Part shown: positions 8,879 through 18,479 of the stretch, piece by piece
Layout: the number at the start of each line of letters is the position of its first letter
Numbering within the stretch: the stretch's first letter is position 1
NCBI GenBank assembly: GCA_003220265.1
Contig: QHRW01000030.1
Coordinates: 1-44,792, forward strand
DNA: 44,792 nt
Reading direction: 5' to 3'
DNA from: Candidatus Rokuibacteriota bacterium
Lineage (GTDB): Bacteria > Methylomirabilota > Methylomirabilia > Rokubacteriales > CSP1-6
Translations under genes and position numbers: made by a program
Notes under the pieces: generated by a model
Seen by the model: only the letters and a program-made list of their open reading frames with translations
What the model was told of the DNA's origin: nothing
Databases searched by the model: none

Positions 8879-10120
8879 CTACTTGACGGTGTCGCCGAAG
8901 GTCTTGGCGGCGCCGCTGAACGTCTTGGCGTCGAACTTCTTGGGATCGTCGAGCGTACCGAACATCTTGTCGAGCGCGTCGCCGGCCGCCTTGTCGGCCT
9001 TCTGGCCGGGCGACTTCGAGTACGCGCTGTAGAGCCGGTCCATCGCCATCGCGCCCTGCTCGGCGGCGCGCGGCCCGACGGCGCCCAGGGCGTCACCGGA
9101 CGCGGCGAGGTCGCCGAGGAGCTTCTTGGTCGCGGCCGCATCGAAGTCGCGCGCGGCCACCTTGGCCGCCTGCCCGTTCATGGCGGTCGCCAGGCTCTTG
9201 GAGGTGGCCGCGATCTTCGCCTTGTCGCCCTTGGAGACGGCGTCGGTCAGCGTGGCGACGTCGGTTTCGACCGACTTCTGGACCGCGGGGTCCACCACGC
9301 CGAACAGCACCTTCACCACGGCGCCATGGCCCTGCACCTTGGACAGCGCGTCCGTGACGAGTGGGCCGCTGGCGTTGGCGCGGTCGCCGAGCTGCTTGGC
9401 GGCCTCGCGCAGCGAGATCACCTGGCCCGTGGCCCACGCCTTGGTCGGCGCGAACGGGCCCTTGTCCCGCCAGTGCGGCGGCATCTGGGCGCTGAACGTG
9501 TCGAGCTCGAAGGCCAGCAGGTCGGGGTGGCCGGCCGCCACCATCTCGTGGTCGATGGCGAGGTGGCACGACACGCATTTTTCGCCGCGCAGCAGCATGC
9601 TCTTGGTGTCGTACATGCCGACCGCCACCGACTTCTCGTGCGTCCAGCCCTTCTCGGCGTGCGGCTCCAGCCACTTCTCGGCGGGGCCGTGGCAGCCGTC
9701 GCAGTGCACACCCTCGCTGATGTCGAACTTCGGCCCGCGCAGCTCGGGCTTCACGTCCACCGCGTGGCAGACCAGGCACTTGCTGGACGTCTCCGCCTTG
9801 GCGATCTTGAGGTTCTGGGCGATCTTCGACGGGCTCACGCCGGACTTCAGCTTCTCGTTGGTGAGCGTGGCGTAGGCCTTGGCGTGCTTGTCCTTCTGCT
9901 GCCAGACGATGTTCTCGTTCAGCTTGGGGAAGTCCGCCTTGGGCTTGGTGCTGCCGTGGCAGCTGGAGCTGCCGCAGGAGGCCGCCCCCGTGTACTTGTA
10001 ATTCGCCTGCGCGTGGACGAGATCCGGGACCAGCGGGGCGGACGTCGGGGCCTTGCCGCCGATGACGGCGGCGAGGATGAAGATGGCCACGACGGCCCCC
10101 CAGGCGACACGATGAGACAT
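8879..10120 (-). CDS. Exported tetraheme cytochrome c (cytochrome c554-like)
   Basis: 413 residues. A signal peptide (about residues 1-38, ending LVHAQA) exports it to the periplasm. Four covalent heme motifs: CGSSSCH (CX4CH form, near residue 49), CLVCH, CDGCH and CVSCH, followed by the SCHLAIDHEMVAAGHPDL segment typical of cytochrome c554-like proteins, where a later histidine can ligate a heme. The C-terminal 180 residues are Ala/Lys-rich, helical and heme-free; I do not recognise that domain. A strong AGGAGG lies before the ATG. It is the fourth gene of the leftward porin-cytochrome operon and is a natural periplasmic shuttle between the inner-membrane decaheme protein and the barrel-linked decaheme protein. 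Confidence 0.85.
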   Translation of the reverse strand: MSHRVAWGAVVAIFILAAVIGGKAPTSAPLVPDLVHAQANYKYTGAASCGSSSCHGSTKPKADFPKLNENIVWQQKDKHAKAYATLTNEKLKSGVSPSKIAQNLKIAKAETSSKCLVCHAVDVKPELRGPKFDISEGVHCDGCHGPAEKWLEPHAEKGWTHEKSVAVGMYDTKSMLLRGEKCVSCHLAIDHEMVAAGHPDLLAFELDTFSAQMPPHWRDKGPFAPTKAWATGQVISLREAAKQLGDRANASGPLVTDALSKVQGHGAVVKVLFGVVDPAVQKSVETDVATLTDAVSKGDKAKIAATSKSLATAMNGQAAKVAARDFDAAATKKLLGDLAASGDALGAVGPRAAEQGAMAMDRLYSAYSKSPGQKADKAAGDALDKMFGTLDDPKKFDAKTFSGAAKTFGDTVK

Positions 10121-10147
10121 GGTCTTCCTCCTGTGCGAACTGGTGAC

Positions 10148-10172
10148 ATGGGGGCCCCGAAACGGCCCCCAT
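10148..10172. other. Intercistronic hairpin upstream of the tetraheme gene
   Basis: ATGGGGGCC and GGCCCCCAT pair over 9 bp with a 7-base loop, in the 107-base gap between the decaheme and tetraheme genes. No U-tract follows, so it may set differential mRNA stability rather than end transcription. Confidence 0.4.
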
Positions 10173-10227
10173 TCCCCCCAACGTTCGTCGCGCCCCGGCT
10201 AGGCCGTGGCGCTCCTCTAATACCGGT

Positions 10228-13200
10228 TCATCGCGGACGGCGCAGGCGCGGCCCGCCCTCGGGCTCGGTGGCCGGCTGCTCGCGCCGGGGCGCGCTCGGG
10301 GCGCGCGGCGCGCCCGGCGGCTCGTCGCTCACCGTGTAGAGCTGCCCGTCGCGCAGGTAGAGCCGCTGCTGCTCGGCCAGTGTGAGCGGGCGTGAGCCGA
10401 CCCGGTTGAAGACGGCGATCTGGTGGCCGCTCTCGTCCACCGCGCGGTCGCGGTCGATGCCCTTGGAGACGGCCAGCGCGGGACCGCCGGTGTGCGCGGT
10501 GGCGATCAGACGCGGCTGCGGCCGCGGGCTGAAGCCGAGATAGGTCGGCGTGTCCTCCGGCGAGGTGAGCTGGAGCACGCGCAGGCCGTTCTTACCGTCG
10601 GCCACGTACGCGAAGAGGCTCGCGTTCGTCATCCCCACCTTGACGTCTCGGGTGTCGTTGAGCGCACCGCCCGCATCATACATTTGATCCAGCACCGGCG
10701 CTTCCGGTCGTTCCACGTCCACGATGGCCAGGCCCTTGGGTCCCGCCGCCACGTACGCGTACGTGCGCGCGACGTAGACGCCGTGCGCGTCCGGAATCCT
10801 CAGCGCCGCGCTCGGCACCGCGCGCGGCTTGGTGGGATCGGTGACGTCCACGACCTTCAGGCCCTCGGCGTCGGTGACGAAGGCGTAGCGGAACTGCACG
10901 GCCACCGCGCGCGGATTCACGACGGCGGGCGCTCCGACGCTGGCGATGAGCCGCGGCTTGAGCGGGTCCTCGACGCTGAGGACGAAGAGGCCCTTGGGCC
11001 CCACCACGTACGCGTAGTGGCCGGCGATCGTGAGGTTCACGGCGCCGGTCAGCAGCCCGTCGGGATTGAAGGTGGCGGCGCGCTCCAGGAAGTTGTTGGT
11101 CGGATCGCCGTCGAGCAGCGTGGCCACGCCGGGCCGGTTGGGGCTGTCGAGCGGGTTGCCGATGACGATGAAGCCTTCCTCGCGGTCCGTCCCGTAGAGG
11201 AACCCGTAGAAGAGGGGGATCTTCTGCTCCTCGTTCTCCGGGAACTGCCGTCGCGTGGGATCGACGGCCAGCGTGGACGGCGAGGCGATGGCCGTCGCGT
11301 ACCTGGACTTGACGTAGAACTTCTGGCCCAGCGGGGAGACGGGCGCCGTCACGATGCGCTCGGAGAAGCCCTTCTGGTCGATCTGCGCCACGTCGTAGAC
11401 GCGGTAGCCGCCGCGCCCGTTGGCCGTGTAGAGATACTCGCCGCGGACCTGGATCGACTGCACCTCGTCCCGGCCGAAGATGTCCATGATGTCGCGGCCG
11501 CGGTGATGCTCGACCTCGTGCAGCACGCCCTTGCGGCCCTTGTGCTTCTCGAACTCCGACGGGAAGGCCACCTGGTGCAGCGTGCTGCCGATGACGGCCT
11601 GCGGCTCCTCGCGCTCGGTGACGACGACGGCGCGCAGGCCCTTGCTGCCGGCCGCCACCCACGCGTAGCGCCCGATGAAGTTGTAGAAGTTGGTGCCCTG
11701 CATCAGCACCGAGGCCATCCAGGCGTTGTTGTCGTTGCTCTTCGACACGTGGCAGTCGGCGCAGTACTTGGTCTCGGTGGCCCGCACCGTGTGGGGCGCG
11801 AACGTGCTGAAGGAGTGGCCGCTGAGGCCCTCGGCCGAGACCGTCTGCTGCTGGGAGTACACCCACTCGCGCGTGCCGTTCTGCGAGCCCACCAGCACCG
11901 CGCACGTCGAGCGCGCCGGCGAGATGCGCTTGCCCGCGGTGGTGCCGTCCTGCGCCAGCATGAACACGTCGTCGCGGATCGTCTGGAAGTTGTACGGCGT
12001 CCAGTTGCGCAGCGCCGTGCCCTCGTTGTGGAGCAGCGGCTTCTTCTCGTTGGCCTTCATGGGCAGGTGGCAGCCGAAGCACGACGTCACCCACGAGGTG
12101 TGGCAGGAGAAGCACGTCATGCGGCTGTCGGCGTGCGCGAGCTGCTTGTCGTCCGCCGGCGCGTCGCCCCAGGTGGTGCCGTCGCGCCGGACCGTCTTGG
12201 ACAGCCGCGAGCGCTCGGCGCGCTTGGGGTTCTTGGCCGCCCACGCCGAGCCGGGCGTGATCGTGTCGAGGACCTGCACGACCTCCCACTCGAGGTCCTT
12301 GGTGACCGTCGAGCGCTGGACCAGCGTGTCGCCGCGCCACTGGAAGCGGCGGGGCCCGAACGGCGTGCCGAGCAGCGACATGTCGGTGCCGCCGGCCGGG
12401 GCCGCCGGCCCCGACGTCTTCAGCGTGGCCTTGGCGTTGATGGTGCCGTGGCAGTCCACGCAGCTGATCTCGATGGCCGCGCGCGTCTCGCCGTAGAGCT
12501 TGCCGTTGCCGTGGCTGTCCTGCGAGAAGTGGCAGTCCGAGCAGTGCATGCCCTTCTCGAGGTGGATGTCCTTGAGGTGCACGGCCTTCTTGAAGCGATC
12601 GGGATCCTCGGCGTCCACGACCTTGTTGTCGGCGTCCAGCATGTGGCCCTTGCGGTCCGTCTTGTACACGTTGCGGAAGACCCAGCCGTGGCCGTGGTGA
12701 TCCGCGAACTGCATGCGCTTGAGCTTGGGGTTCAGATCGGTCACGTTCGCCAGGAACGTGGGGTCCGACCACTTGCCGCGCAGCGCCGCCCCCTCGGGGT
12801 TGGCGCGCTGGATGGCGTCCACCTGCGCGGGGGTGAGCTTGCGCTCCTTCTCGGGGTACATCAGGTGGCCGTCGCTCTCGTTGTCCCACCAGATGTTGCC
12901 GAGGAAGCTGTTGGTGACCGTGGTGCCCGGGTGGTGGTGACACACCACGCACTGGCTCGACGGGATCGAGTTCGTGAACGTGTGCCGCACGGGATGGCCC
13001 GACTCGTTGCGCGGGATCGTCGGGTCCACGGTCTGGCTGCGGCCGAGGTTGCCGAACTGCGCGTAGTCGGCCGAGTGCACGGGCGAGCGGTCGTTGGCGT
13101 AGATGACGTGGCAGCCCGAGCAGCCGCTCGAGCGGAACTCGCCGGCGACGTGGTTGGGCCCCAGCAGCGAGAGCGCGGGGTCGAACAGCCGCGTCTTCTG

Positions 13201-14217
13201 GAGGTTCAGCCACACGGGGTCGATGCGGTTGAGCGTGCCGAGGCCGCGCGGGCTCAGGCGGTTGAGCGGCCGCCCCGGCGGCTCCTCGAGATTGGGCAGG
13301 CCGATCTCGATCTGCTTTTCCTGCCCGCGCTCGAAGATGCGCAGGACGTTGCCGGGCTGCCCCACCTCGAAGCGCGGCAGCGGGTCGAGGAAGGCCAGAA
13401 TCCCTTTCTTCGCGATCTCCTCCGGTGTCGGCGGCGGGTTGGTGATCAGCCGCTGCGGCACGCCGTCGGGGCCGTAGCTCTCGCCGAAGCGTGGGCGCTT
13501 GAAGGGCACCTGGCCGTTGTTGTAGAGCGCGGCGGCCCACAGCATGGGGCCGGTCTTCATCATGCTCTTCTCGACCTGGGTGACCTGGTCGGGGTGACAG
13601 CCGCCGGCGCCGCAGGTCTTGCGGGCCACGCGCAGGTCGCCGGGGTTGACGAACTGGACGTAGTCGAAGCTCTCCAGCAGCAAGCCCGTGTAGGACAGCT
13701 CCGGATTGGCGGCCGTCTTCCAGAGCTCGCGATCGCGCGGCACCGGGTGGGCCTGCTTCTTGGCGGCATCGTAGGCCGGCGAGCCCTGGGTCGCACCCTC
13801 GGGCGCTCGCACGTCGTTGTTGCCCGTGTGGCAGTCGACGCAGCCGAGCTTCACCGCCGTCGAGGTGTGCATGCTCTGCGAGTCGGTCTTGGCGTGGCAG
13901 GTCATGCAGCCCGCGCTCTTCTTGTCCGCGTCGGCCTGGCTCTGACGCCGCAGCGGCGACTCCGGCAGCTCGGGCGCGGCGGGCTTCTCCGGCTGCGCCT
14001 CGGCCGGCTTTTCTTCCTCGGCCGGGCCCCGGCGAATCCGCTGCGCGAGCTGCAGCGCGCCGCCGGCCTCGCCGGCCGCGGCCGGCGACAGGGCCGGCAC
14101 GTGGCCGCCCCCGCCCAGGCGGCCGCCGAGCGGCGTGAGCGCCGCGAGCAGCAGCGCAATCACGAGCGCCGCGACGGCTCCGCCCCGCCACCCCGATCGT
14201 CTGACGACAGCGCTCAT
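10228..14217 (-). CDS. Exported decaheme cytochrome c fused to an LVIVD-type beta-propeller
   Basis: 1329 residues. After a signal/anchor segment (14-30) and a Pro/Glu/Ala linker, ten heme motifs run from residue 104 to 823: CMTCH 104, CVDCH 126, CGAGGCH 202 (CX4CH form), CSGCH 366, CVVCH 423, CSDCH 559, CVDCH 586, CFSCH 702, CFGCH 713 and CADCH 819. From about 850 the protein changes to repeated 'YAYV..G..GL.V.DV.DP..P' units, the LVIVD beta-propeller pattern, to about 1290. The ATG overlaps the stop of the small upstream gene (ATGA). In the family context it is an electron-transfer protein acting outside the inner membrane, probably in or near the outer-membrane barrel encoded two genes upstream; the propeller could bind a partner or substrate. 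Location on the outer or inner face of the barrel is unknown. Confidence 0.87.
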   Translation of the reverse strand: MSAVVRRSGWRGGAVAALVIALLLAALTPLGGRLGGGGHVPALSPAAAGEAGGALQLAQRIRRGPAEEEKPAEAQPEKPAAPELPESPLRRQSQADADKKSAGCMTCHAKTDSQSMHTSTAVKLGCVDCHTGNNDVRAPEGATQGSPAYDAAKKQAHPVPRDRELWKTAANPELSYTGLLLESFDYVQFVNPGDLRVARKTCGAGGCHPDQVTQVEKSMMKTGPMLWAAALYNNGQVPFKRPRFGESYGPDGVPQRLITNPPPTPEEIAKKGILAFLDPLPRFEVGQPGNVLRIFERGQEKQIEIGLPNLEEPPGRPLNRLSPRGLGTLNRIDPVWLNLQKTRLFDPALSLLGPNHVAGEFRSSGCSGCHVIYANDRSPVHSADYAQFGNLGRSQTVDPTIPRNESGHPVRHTFTNSIPSSQCVVCHHHPGTTVTNSFLGNIWWDNESDGHLMYPEKERKLTPAQVDAIQRANPEGAALRGKWSDPTFLANVTDLNPKLKRMQFADHHGHGWVFRNVYKTDRKGHMLDADNKVVDAEDPDRFKKAVHLKDIHLEKGMHCSDCHFSQDSHGNGKLYGETRAAIEISCVDCHGTINAKATLKTSGPAAPAGGTDMSLLGTPFGPRRFQWRGDTLVQRSTVTKDLEWEVVQVLDTITPGSAWAAKNPKRAERSRLSKTVRRDGTTWGDAPADDKQLAHADSRMTCFSCHTSWVTSCFGCHLPMKANEKKPLLHNEGTALRNWTPYNFQTIRDDVFMLAQDGTTAGKRISPARSTCAVLVGSQNGTREWVYSQQQTVSAEGLSGHSFSTFAPHTVRATETKYCADCHVSKSNDNNAWMASVLMQGTNFYNFIGRYAWVAAGSKGLRAVVVTEREEPQAVIGSTLHQVAFPSEFEKHKGRKGVLHEVEHHRGRDIMDIFGRDEVQSIQVRGEYLYTANGRGGYRVYDVAQIDQKGFSERIVTAPVSPLGQKFYVKSRYATAIASPSTLAVDPTRRQFPENEEQKIPLFYGFLYGTDREEGFIVIGNPLDSPNRPGVATLLDGDPTNNFLERAATFNPDGLLTGAVNLTIAGHYAYVVGPKGLFVLSVEDPLKPRLIASVGAPAVVNPRAVAVQFRYAFVTDAEGLKVVDVTDPTKPRAVPSAALRIPDAHGVYVARTYAYVAAGPKGLAIVDVERPEAPVLDQMYDAGGALNDTRDVKVGMTNASLFAYVADGKNGLRVLQLTSPEDTPTYLGFSPRPQPRLIATAHTGGPALAVSKGIDRDRAVDESGHQIAVFNRVGSRPLTLAEQQRLYLRDGQLYTVSDEPPGAPRAPSAPRREQPATEPEGGPRLRRPR

Positions 14218-14771
14218 CGTTGCGCCTCCCTCATCCGGACGAGACCGTGTGGGCCGAACCAGAAATCGCCGCCATCGAAACCGGGGAGCTCCGGCCCGCC
14301 GGGCGCCGCCGCCAGGTCAGGCAGCGCCGCCGGCGCCAGGGCCTGTGGAAGAGTACCCTCGGCCGGCGCGAGGTGGGTGTGCATGGCCCCGGCGTCGAGC
14401 GGCGCGTTCGCCACCGCCTTGCGACCGAGCACCGCCGCCACGCCGTCGCGCCAGTCGCCGGTGTCGACCGACGTCGTGTCCCGCCGCTCGAGCGTCGAGC
14501 CCCCGTCGCGGCGCGCGCCCGCCGGCGGCGGCGACCCGGCGCGCGGCGCGGTCACCGGCGCGGCCGCGTTCACCGCGACGCCCGCGCCGGCGGCGACCGG
14601 CCCGGCGCCGGCGCGCGGGGCGCCGGTCAGGTTCGCGGAGACGCCGTCACGCGGCGCTGCATCGCGCCCGGCCACCAGCGCCACGGCGCAGAGGCCCACC
14701 AGGACGCACGCCATCGAGAGCGCCGTCCGGGTGAAGCGCCGACCCGCCGATTCCGCCGCCGCCCCGCTCAC
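14214..14771 (-). CDS. Small N-terminally anchored periplasmic protein, unknown
   Basis: 185 residues, GTG start, no recognised family. A short basic N-terminus is followed by one hydrophobic helix (about 16-34), then a long Ala/Pro/Gly/Arg-rich stretch (40-105) and a more structured C-terminus ending in [20 protein letters not shown]. There are no heme motifs. It begins 10 bases after the barrel gene stop and its own stop overlaps the decaheme start (ATGA), so it is translated with both. Position and architecture suggest an accessory or linker protein for the barrel-cytochrome pair, but this is inferred from context only. Confidence 0.65.
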   Translation of the reverse strand: MSGAAAESAGRRFTRTALSMACVLVGLCAVALVAGRDAAPRDGVSANLTGAPRAGAGPVAAGAGVAVNAAAPVTAPRAGSPPPAGARRDGGSTLERRDTTSVDTGDWRDGVAAVLGRKAVANAPLDAGAMHTHLAPAEGTLPQALAPAALPDLAAAPGGPELPGFDGGDFWFGPHGLVRMREAQR

Positions 14772-14781
14772 GCGCTCCGCC

Positions 14782-16584
14782 TCAGTACGTGAAGGTGAAC
14801 GAGACGAAGCCCGAGTAGAGGATGATGTTGCGGGAGTTCGACGTCTTCTCCAGGCCGTTGGGCCCGAAGTTGAACTTCTCCTTCTGGTAGATGTCCTTCA
14901 AGCCGTCGCCGCCGATGAGGGTGGCGCCGCCGATGTTGATGATCATGTTGTCGATGAGGAGCGGGCGCCAGCGGATGCCCGCGCTGAGGTCCCAGCCCAG
15001 GTCGGAACGGATCTTGTCCTGGAAGAGCACGGTCTGCAGCGCCTCGGGCTTGTGGAAGCGCAGCTTGTTGGCTTCCAGCAGCAGCCGCACCTTGGGCGTC
15101 AGCTCGAGCTCGGCGCCGAGGCCGAAGACGAAGATGCCGGGGTTCACGTAGTTCGGCTGGCCCTCGATCTTGCTGGAGCGCAGCGCCGGCAGCAGGCTGT
15201 TGCGGCCCTTGAGCTCCAGGCTCGAAGTGGGCAGCGGGATGCCCTGGCGCACGTAGTAGCTGAAGCCACCGCCGGCGAAGTTCGGGTTGTCGAGGATCGA
15301 GTCGAAGCCACGGCCGCGGCCGTCGAGCGGCTTGCCGTCACCCGAGGCCCAGAAGAACGTCGCCTTGGGCCGGAACCAGTCGAAGTCCATCGACAGCTCG
15401 AGGGCCGCCATGTCGGCGTTGATGTCCAGCGGCCGGCCGGCCAGGTTGTTGAAGGTGTCGCGGCCGAGCACGTGGTAGTAGGCGTGGTTCACGTTGAGCG
15501 GCCCGATGTGGCCGTCACCCGTCCACCCGAGATAGACGGTGTCGAGCGTGTGCACCTGGGGATTGGCCTCGGTGAACACGATGCCGGTCACGGCCGGCCG
15601 CGTGACGAAGCCGTTCTCGTCGGTGTGCGAGCCGCCGGAGTCGTGCAGATAGTGCGCGCTGAACTGGAGCGTATAGCCCGGCACCAGGAAGTCCTGGTAG
15701 AAATAGTTGAGGATGGCGATGTGCTGGCCGCGCGTGTCGCCCAGGCGGTTCAGCCCGCTGTTGGTGTCCTTCTCGAACGGCCGGAAGTAGAGCGCGTTGA
15801 ACTGCTGGCGGTTCGAGCCGAGGTTGCCGAACAGCCGCACGCCGAGGTTCTCGTCGCTGAAGATGAACCCGCGGAAGTCGCTGACGAACTGCTGGATGCC
15901 CGCCCGCACGGAGGCGAAGTCGTAGTTGGGCGTGAGATCGCCCAGGTGGTACTCGACGAACAGCTCCTGCAGCGTCACGTGGTCCTCGTTGCGGGCGATG
16001 CCCTCCCGCACGTCGGCGTTGACCACGCCGCGCTCCCGGGCCTGCAGGAAGTTGAAGTTGAAGACGCCGGTGGCGCGGAACTCCCAGTCGCGCGGCTTGA
16101 AGGCCGTGTCGCCCTTGAAGATGCTGAGCGACAGGATGAAATTCTGGTTGAGGAAAAACTGCTCGGGGTTGCCGAAGTTGTCGGCGCTGTCGGGACGCGC
16201 CGAGCTGGCCCCGCTGCCGATGGGGATCCGACGCGCCTCGAACAGCGTGTCCGAGATGGCCGAGAGGTTCATGAAGACGTTCTGCCCGTAGATCGGGAAG
16301 TCGCCTTTCAGGATGTTCTGGTTGTACGGATCCCACCAGCGTCCGGGCTTGAACGGCGCGTCGGAGAGCGGCCGCTCGTAGCGATTCCAGTCGGGCAGGC
16401 CGAGGCGCCAGCGGTCGGGGATCGGGACGTAATCCGGACTCGTCTCCGTCGGGCGGGGATGGCCGATGGACGGACCGACGTATCCGGGCGGCCGCTCCGC
16501 CTTCGGCTCCTCCTGGGCGGAGCCGACGCCCGGATGCAGCGCCAAAACAAACGCGATGACGACGATGATCGTCCGTTTGGGCAT
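14782..16584 (-). CDS. Outer-membrane beta-barrel protein (porin-like)
   Basis: 600 residues from the ATG at 16584. A TTG 24 bases upstream is in frame, but the ATG places the signal peptide (MPKRTIIVVIAFVLALHPG...) at the very N-terminus. Throughout, alternating hydrophobic/polar strands with many aromatic residues and Gly/Asn/Asp turns indicate a large barrel, and the last residues, FVSFTFTY, are the aromatic C-terminal signature recognised by the Bam machinery. Short strands such as DWEFRATGVFNFNF, LTPNYDFASVRAGIQQF and YTLQFSAHYLHD are typical. It is the first gene of an operon with two multiheme cytochromes, which is the layout of porin-cytochrome conduits. No similarity to MtrB could be established by eye; a general porin is the alternative. 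Confidence 0.8.
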   Translation of the reverse strand: MPKRTIIVVIAFVLALHPGVGSAQEEPKAERPPGYVGPSIGHPRPTETSPDYVPIPDRWRLGLPDWNRYERPLSDAPFKPGRWWDPYNQNILKGDFPIYGQNVFMNLSAISDTLFEARRIPIGSGASSARPDSADNFGNPEQFFLNQNFILSLSIFKGDTAFKPRDWEFRATGVFNFNFLQARERGVVNADVREGIARNEDHVTLQELFVEYHLGDLTPNYDFASVRAGIQQFVSDFRGFIFSDENLGVRLFGNLGSNRQQFNALYFRPFEKDTNSGLNRLGDTRGQHIAILNYFYQDFLVPGYTLQFSAHYLHDSGGSHTDENGFVTRPAVTGIVFTEANPQVHTLDTVYLGWTGDGHIGPLNVNHAYYHVLGRDTFNNLAGRPLDINADMAALELSMDFDWFRPKATFFWASGDGKPLDGRGRGFDSILDNPNFAGGGFSYYVRQGIPLPTSSLELKGRNSLLPALRSSKIEGQPNYVNPGIFVFGLGAELELTPKVRLLLEANKLRFHKPEALQTVLFQDKIRSDLGWDLSAGIRWRPLLIDNMIINIGGATLIGGDGLKDIYQKEKFNFGPNGLEKTSNSRNIILYSGFVSFTFTY

Positions 16585-16628
16585 CGAGGTCGTGCGAGGG
16601 GCGGTCAACGCCCCCTCGGCGCGGGCGC

Positions 16629-16658
16629 ATCGTATCGCTGCTGCGGCCCGTTTGTCAA
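16629..16658 (-). promoter_or_regulatory. Promoter of the porin-cytochrome operon
   Basis: On the minus strand TTGACA (16653-16658) is followed after 18 bases by TACGAT (16629-16634). Predicted start near 16622, about 38 bases before the preferred ATG of the barrel gene. Confidence 0.5.
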
Positions 16659-16669
16659 AAACACTCTGC

Positions 16670-16724
16670 GACGGTGTCGGCCCGCGGACGGAACTGACAG
16701 TCCTGGACGGACCTTGACACCGTC
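16670..16724. promoter_or_regulatory. Dyad element between the divergent electron-transfer operons
   Basis: GACGGTGTC (16670-16678) and GACACCGTC (16716-16724) are perfect 9-bp inverted repeats. The right arm overlaps the rightward -35 box and the left arm lies 11 bases upstream of the leftward -35 box. Between them ACTGACAGT (16693-16701) is a smaller palindrome flanked by two GGACGG copies. This is a plausible shared operator; the regulator is unknown. Confidence 0.4.
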
Positions 16725-16742
16725 CGCCGCCGCCCGTATCGT
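16714..16742 (+). promoter_or_regulatory. Promoter of the NuoEF-Fe-S-cytochrome operon
   Basis: A perfect TTGACA (16714-16719), a 17-base spacer and TATCGT (16737-16742). Predicted start near 16749, about 42 bases before the ATG at 16791. Confidence 0.55.
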
Positions 16743-16790
16743 CCCGGAGTCGCGTCCCCGCCGATCCCGGCGGCCCGCGCGGCGGAAAAC

Positions 16791-18479
16791 ATGAGCGGCG
16801 GTTCCCCGATCATCACGGAACTGAGGGCGATCCAGCACACGCACGGGTTCGTGCCCGTGGCGGCGCTGCGGGGTCTCTCCGAGCGCACGGGTACGCCGCT
16901 CTATCAGCTCTACGGTGTCGTCAGCTCGTTCCCGCACTTCCGCACCGCGCCGCCGCCGCCCGTCGACGTGCGCGTGTGCGACGACATGTCCTGTCATCGC
17001 CGCGGCGCCGCCGCGCTGCTGACGGCCGTCGAGCAGCACGTCGCGCAGTCGGGCCCGGCCGGCACCGTCGTGAAGCCGGTCTCGTGCCTGGGCCGCTGCG
17101 ATCGCGCGCCCGCGTGCGTGGTCAACGACACGATCCTGTCGGGCATGACGCTGGAGACCCTGGTCGACCACATCACCGCCGCGGCCGCCGGCACGCCGCC
17201 GGCGCACGAGCGCGTGACGCCGGTGGGCGGCCAGCTCATGACGGATCCCTACACGGACGCGGGCCAGCGCTACGGCGCCGCGCGGCGGCTCGCCGCCGAC
17301 AAGGACGCGCTCGGCGTGATCGCCGCGCTCAAGGCGAGCAACCTGCGCGGCATGGGCGGCGCCGGCTTCCCGACCGGCCTCAAGTGGGAGATCGTGCGCA
17401 ACACGGCCGGCAGCGACAAGTACATCGTCTGCAACGGCGACGAGAGCGAGCCGGGCACGATCAAGGACCGCTTCATCCTGGAGAACGCGCCCCACCTGCT
17501 GGTGGAGGGCATGCTGCTGGCCGGGCTCGTCACCGGCGCCCGCGAGGGCATCGTCTACATCCGCCACGAGTACGAGGCGCAGATCGAGATCGTCGAGCAC
17601 GAGATCGCGCGGGCCAAGAAGCTGGGGGCCGTCGGCCGCGACGTCTTCGGCTCCGGGCTGACCTTCGATCTGGAGGTCTTCGTGAGCCCGGGCGGCTACA
17701 TCTGCGGCGAGGAGTCGGCGCTGCTGGAGGCCATCGAGGGTAAGCGGGCGGAGCCGCGCAACAAGCCGCCCTTCCCCGGCACTCACGGGCTCTGGAACAA
17801 GCCGACGGTCATCAACAACGTCGAGACGTTCGTGATGGTGCCCGCCATCCTCATGAAGGGCGCCGAGTGGTTCAAGGCCCAGGGCAAGACGGCGGCCGGG
17901 CCCGGGCTCAAGTTCGTCGGGATCAGCGGCGACGTGGTCCGCCCCGGCGTCTACGAGATCCCCATGGGCACGCCGGCGCGCGACGTCATCTTCGGCAAGG
18001 GCGGCGGCATCGCGGGCGGCCGGCCCTTCAAGGCGTGGGCGCCGTCGGGGCCGTCGTCGGGCTACCTGCCGCCGTCGCTCGTCGACACGCCGCTCGACTT
18101 CAAGGCGCTGGCCGACGTCGGCTCCATGCTGGGCTCGGGCGCCATCGTGGTGCTGAGCGATCAGGCCTGCATGCTCGACATGGCGCTCAACGCCGTGCGC
18201 TTCTTCAAGAACGAGTCGTGCGGCAAGTGCGTGCCGTGTCGCGTGGGCTCGGCCAAGATGCTCGACGTGCTCACCGACGTCGCCCACGGCCGGGGCGCCG
18301 CCGAGCACGTGAAGATGATCGACGACCTCGCCCACACGCTCGTGCTCACCTCGATCTGCGGCCTCGGCCAGGTGGTGCCGGTGCCCATCCGGTCGGTGCT
18401 CACGCACTTCCGCGAGGAGATCGACGATCACCTGCTGCGTCACCGGTGCCCGGCCAACGTCTGTTCGATGGGGGTGTGA
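16791..18479 (+). CDS. NuoE-NuoF fusion: FMN/Fe-S NAD(P)H-oxidising subunit
   Basis: 562 residues. N-terminal NuoE-like thioredoxin fold with a [2Fe-2S] site C63, C68, C99, C103, then a NuoF-like domain: glycine-rich FMN/NADH loop GMGGAGFPTGLKW (187-199), CNGDESEPGT (214-223), GGYICGEESALLEAIEG (301-317), an SLBB-like segment, and the [4Fe-4S] ligands C477, C480, C483 and C523 (ESCGKCVPCR...SICGLG). This is the diaphorase unit of complex I, HoxF hydrogenases and NAD-linked formate dehydrogenases: NAD(P)H electrons pass via FMN to Fe-S clusters, reversibly. No formate dehydrogenase or hydrogenase catalytic subunit and no complex I membrane genes are nearby; instead the stop overlaps the next gene (TGATG), a large Fe-S protein. 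It likely supplies or collects electrons for the cytochrome chain. NAD versus NADP preference cannot be read. Confidence 0.9.
   Translation: MSGGSPIITELRAIQHTHGFVPVAALRGLSERTGTPLYQLYGVVSSFPHFRTAPPPPVDVRVCDDMSCHRRGAAALLTAVEQHVAQSGPAGTVVKPVSCLGRCDRAPACVVNDTILSGMTLETLVDHITAAAAGTPPAHERVTPVGGQLMTDPYTDAGQRYGAARRLAADKDALGVIAALKASNLRGMGGAGFPTGLKWEIVRNTAGSDKYIVCNGDESEPGTIKDRFILENAPHLLVEGMLLAGLVTGAREGIVYIRHEYEAQIEIVEHEIARAKKLGAVGRDVFGSGLTFDLEVFVSPGGYICGEESALLEAIEGKRAEPRNKPPFPGTHGLWNKPTVINNVETFVMVPAILMKGAEWFKAQGKTAAGPGLKFVGISGDVVRPGVYEIPMGTPARDVIFGKGGGIAGGRPFKAWAPSGPSSGYLPPSLVDTPLDFKALADVGSMLGSGAIVVLSDQACMLDMALNAVRFFKNESCGKCVPCRVGSAKMLDVLTDVAHGRGAAEHVKMIDDLAHTLVLTSICGLGQVVPVPIRSVLTHFREEIDDHLLRHRCPANVCSMGV

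Noticed and set aside
16584..16608. TTG at 16608 as the barrel gene start
   Set aside because: It adds eight polar residues before the signal peptide and would leave only about a 14-base leader from the predicted start site; the ATG at 16584 fits better.
10423..16794. A rightward open frame of more than 2100 codons opposite the barrel and decaheme genes
   Set aside because: It is the antisense shadow of high-GC genes: Arg/Val/His/Gly-rich low-information translation with no motifs, while the minus strand carries ten heme motifs, a signal peptide and a barrel.
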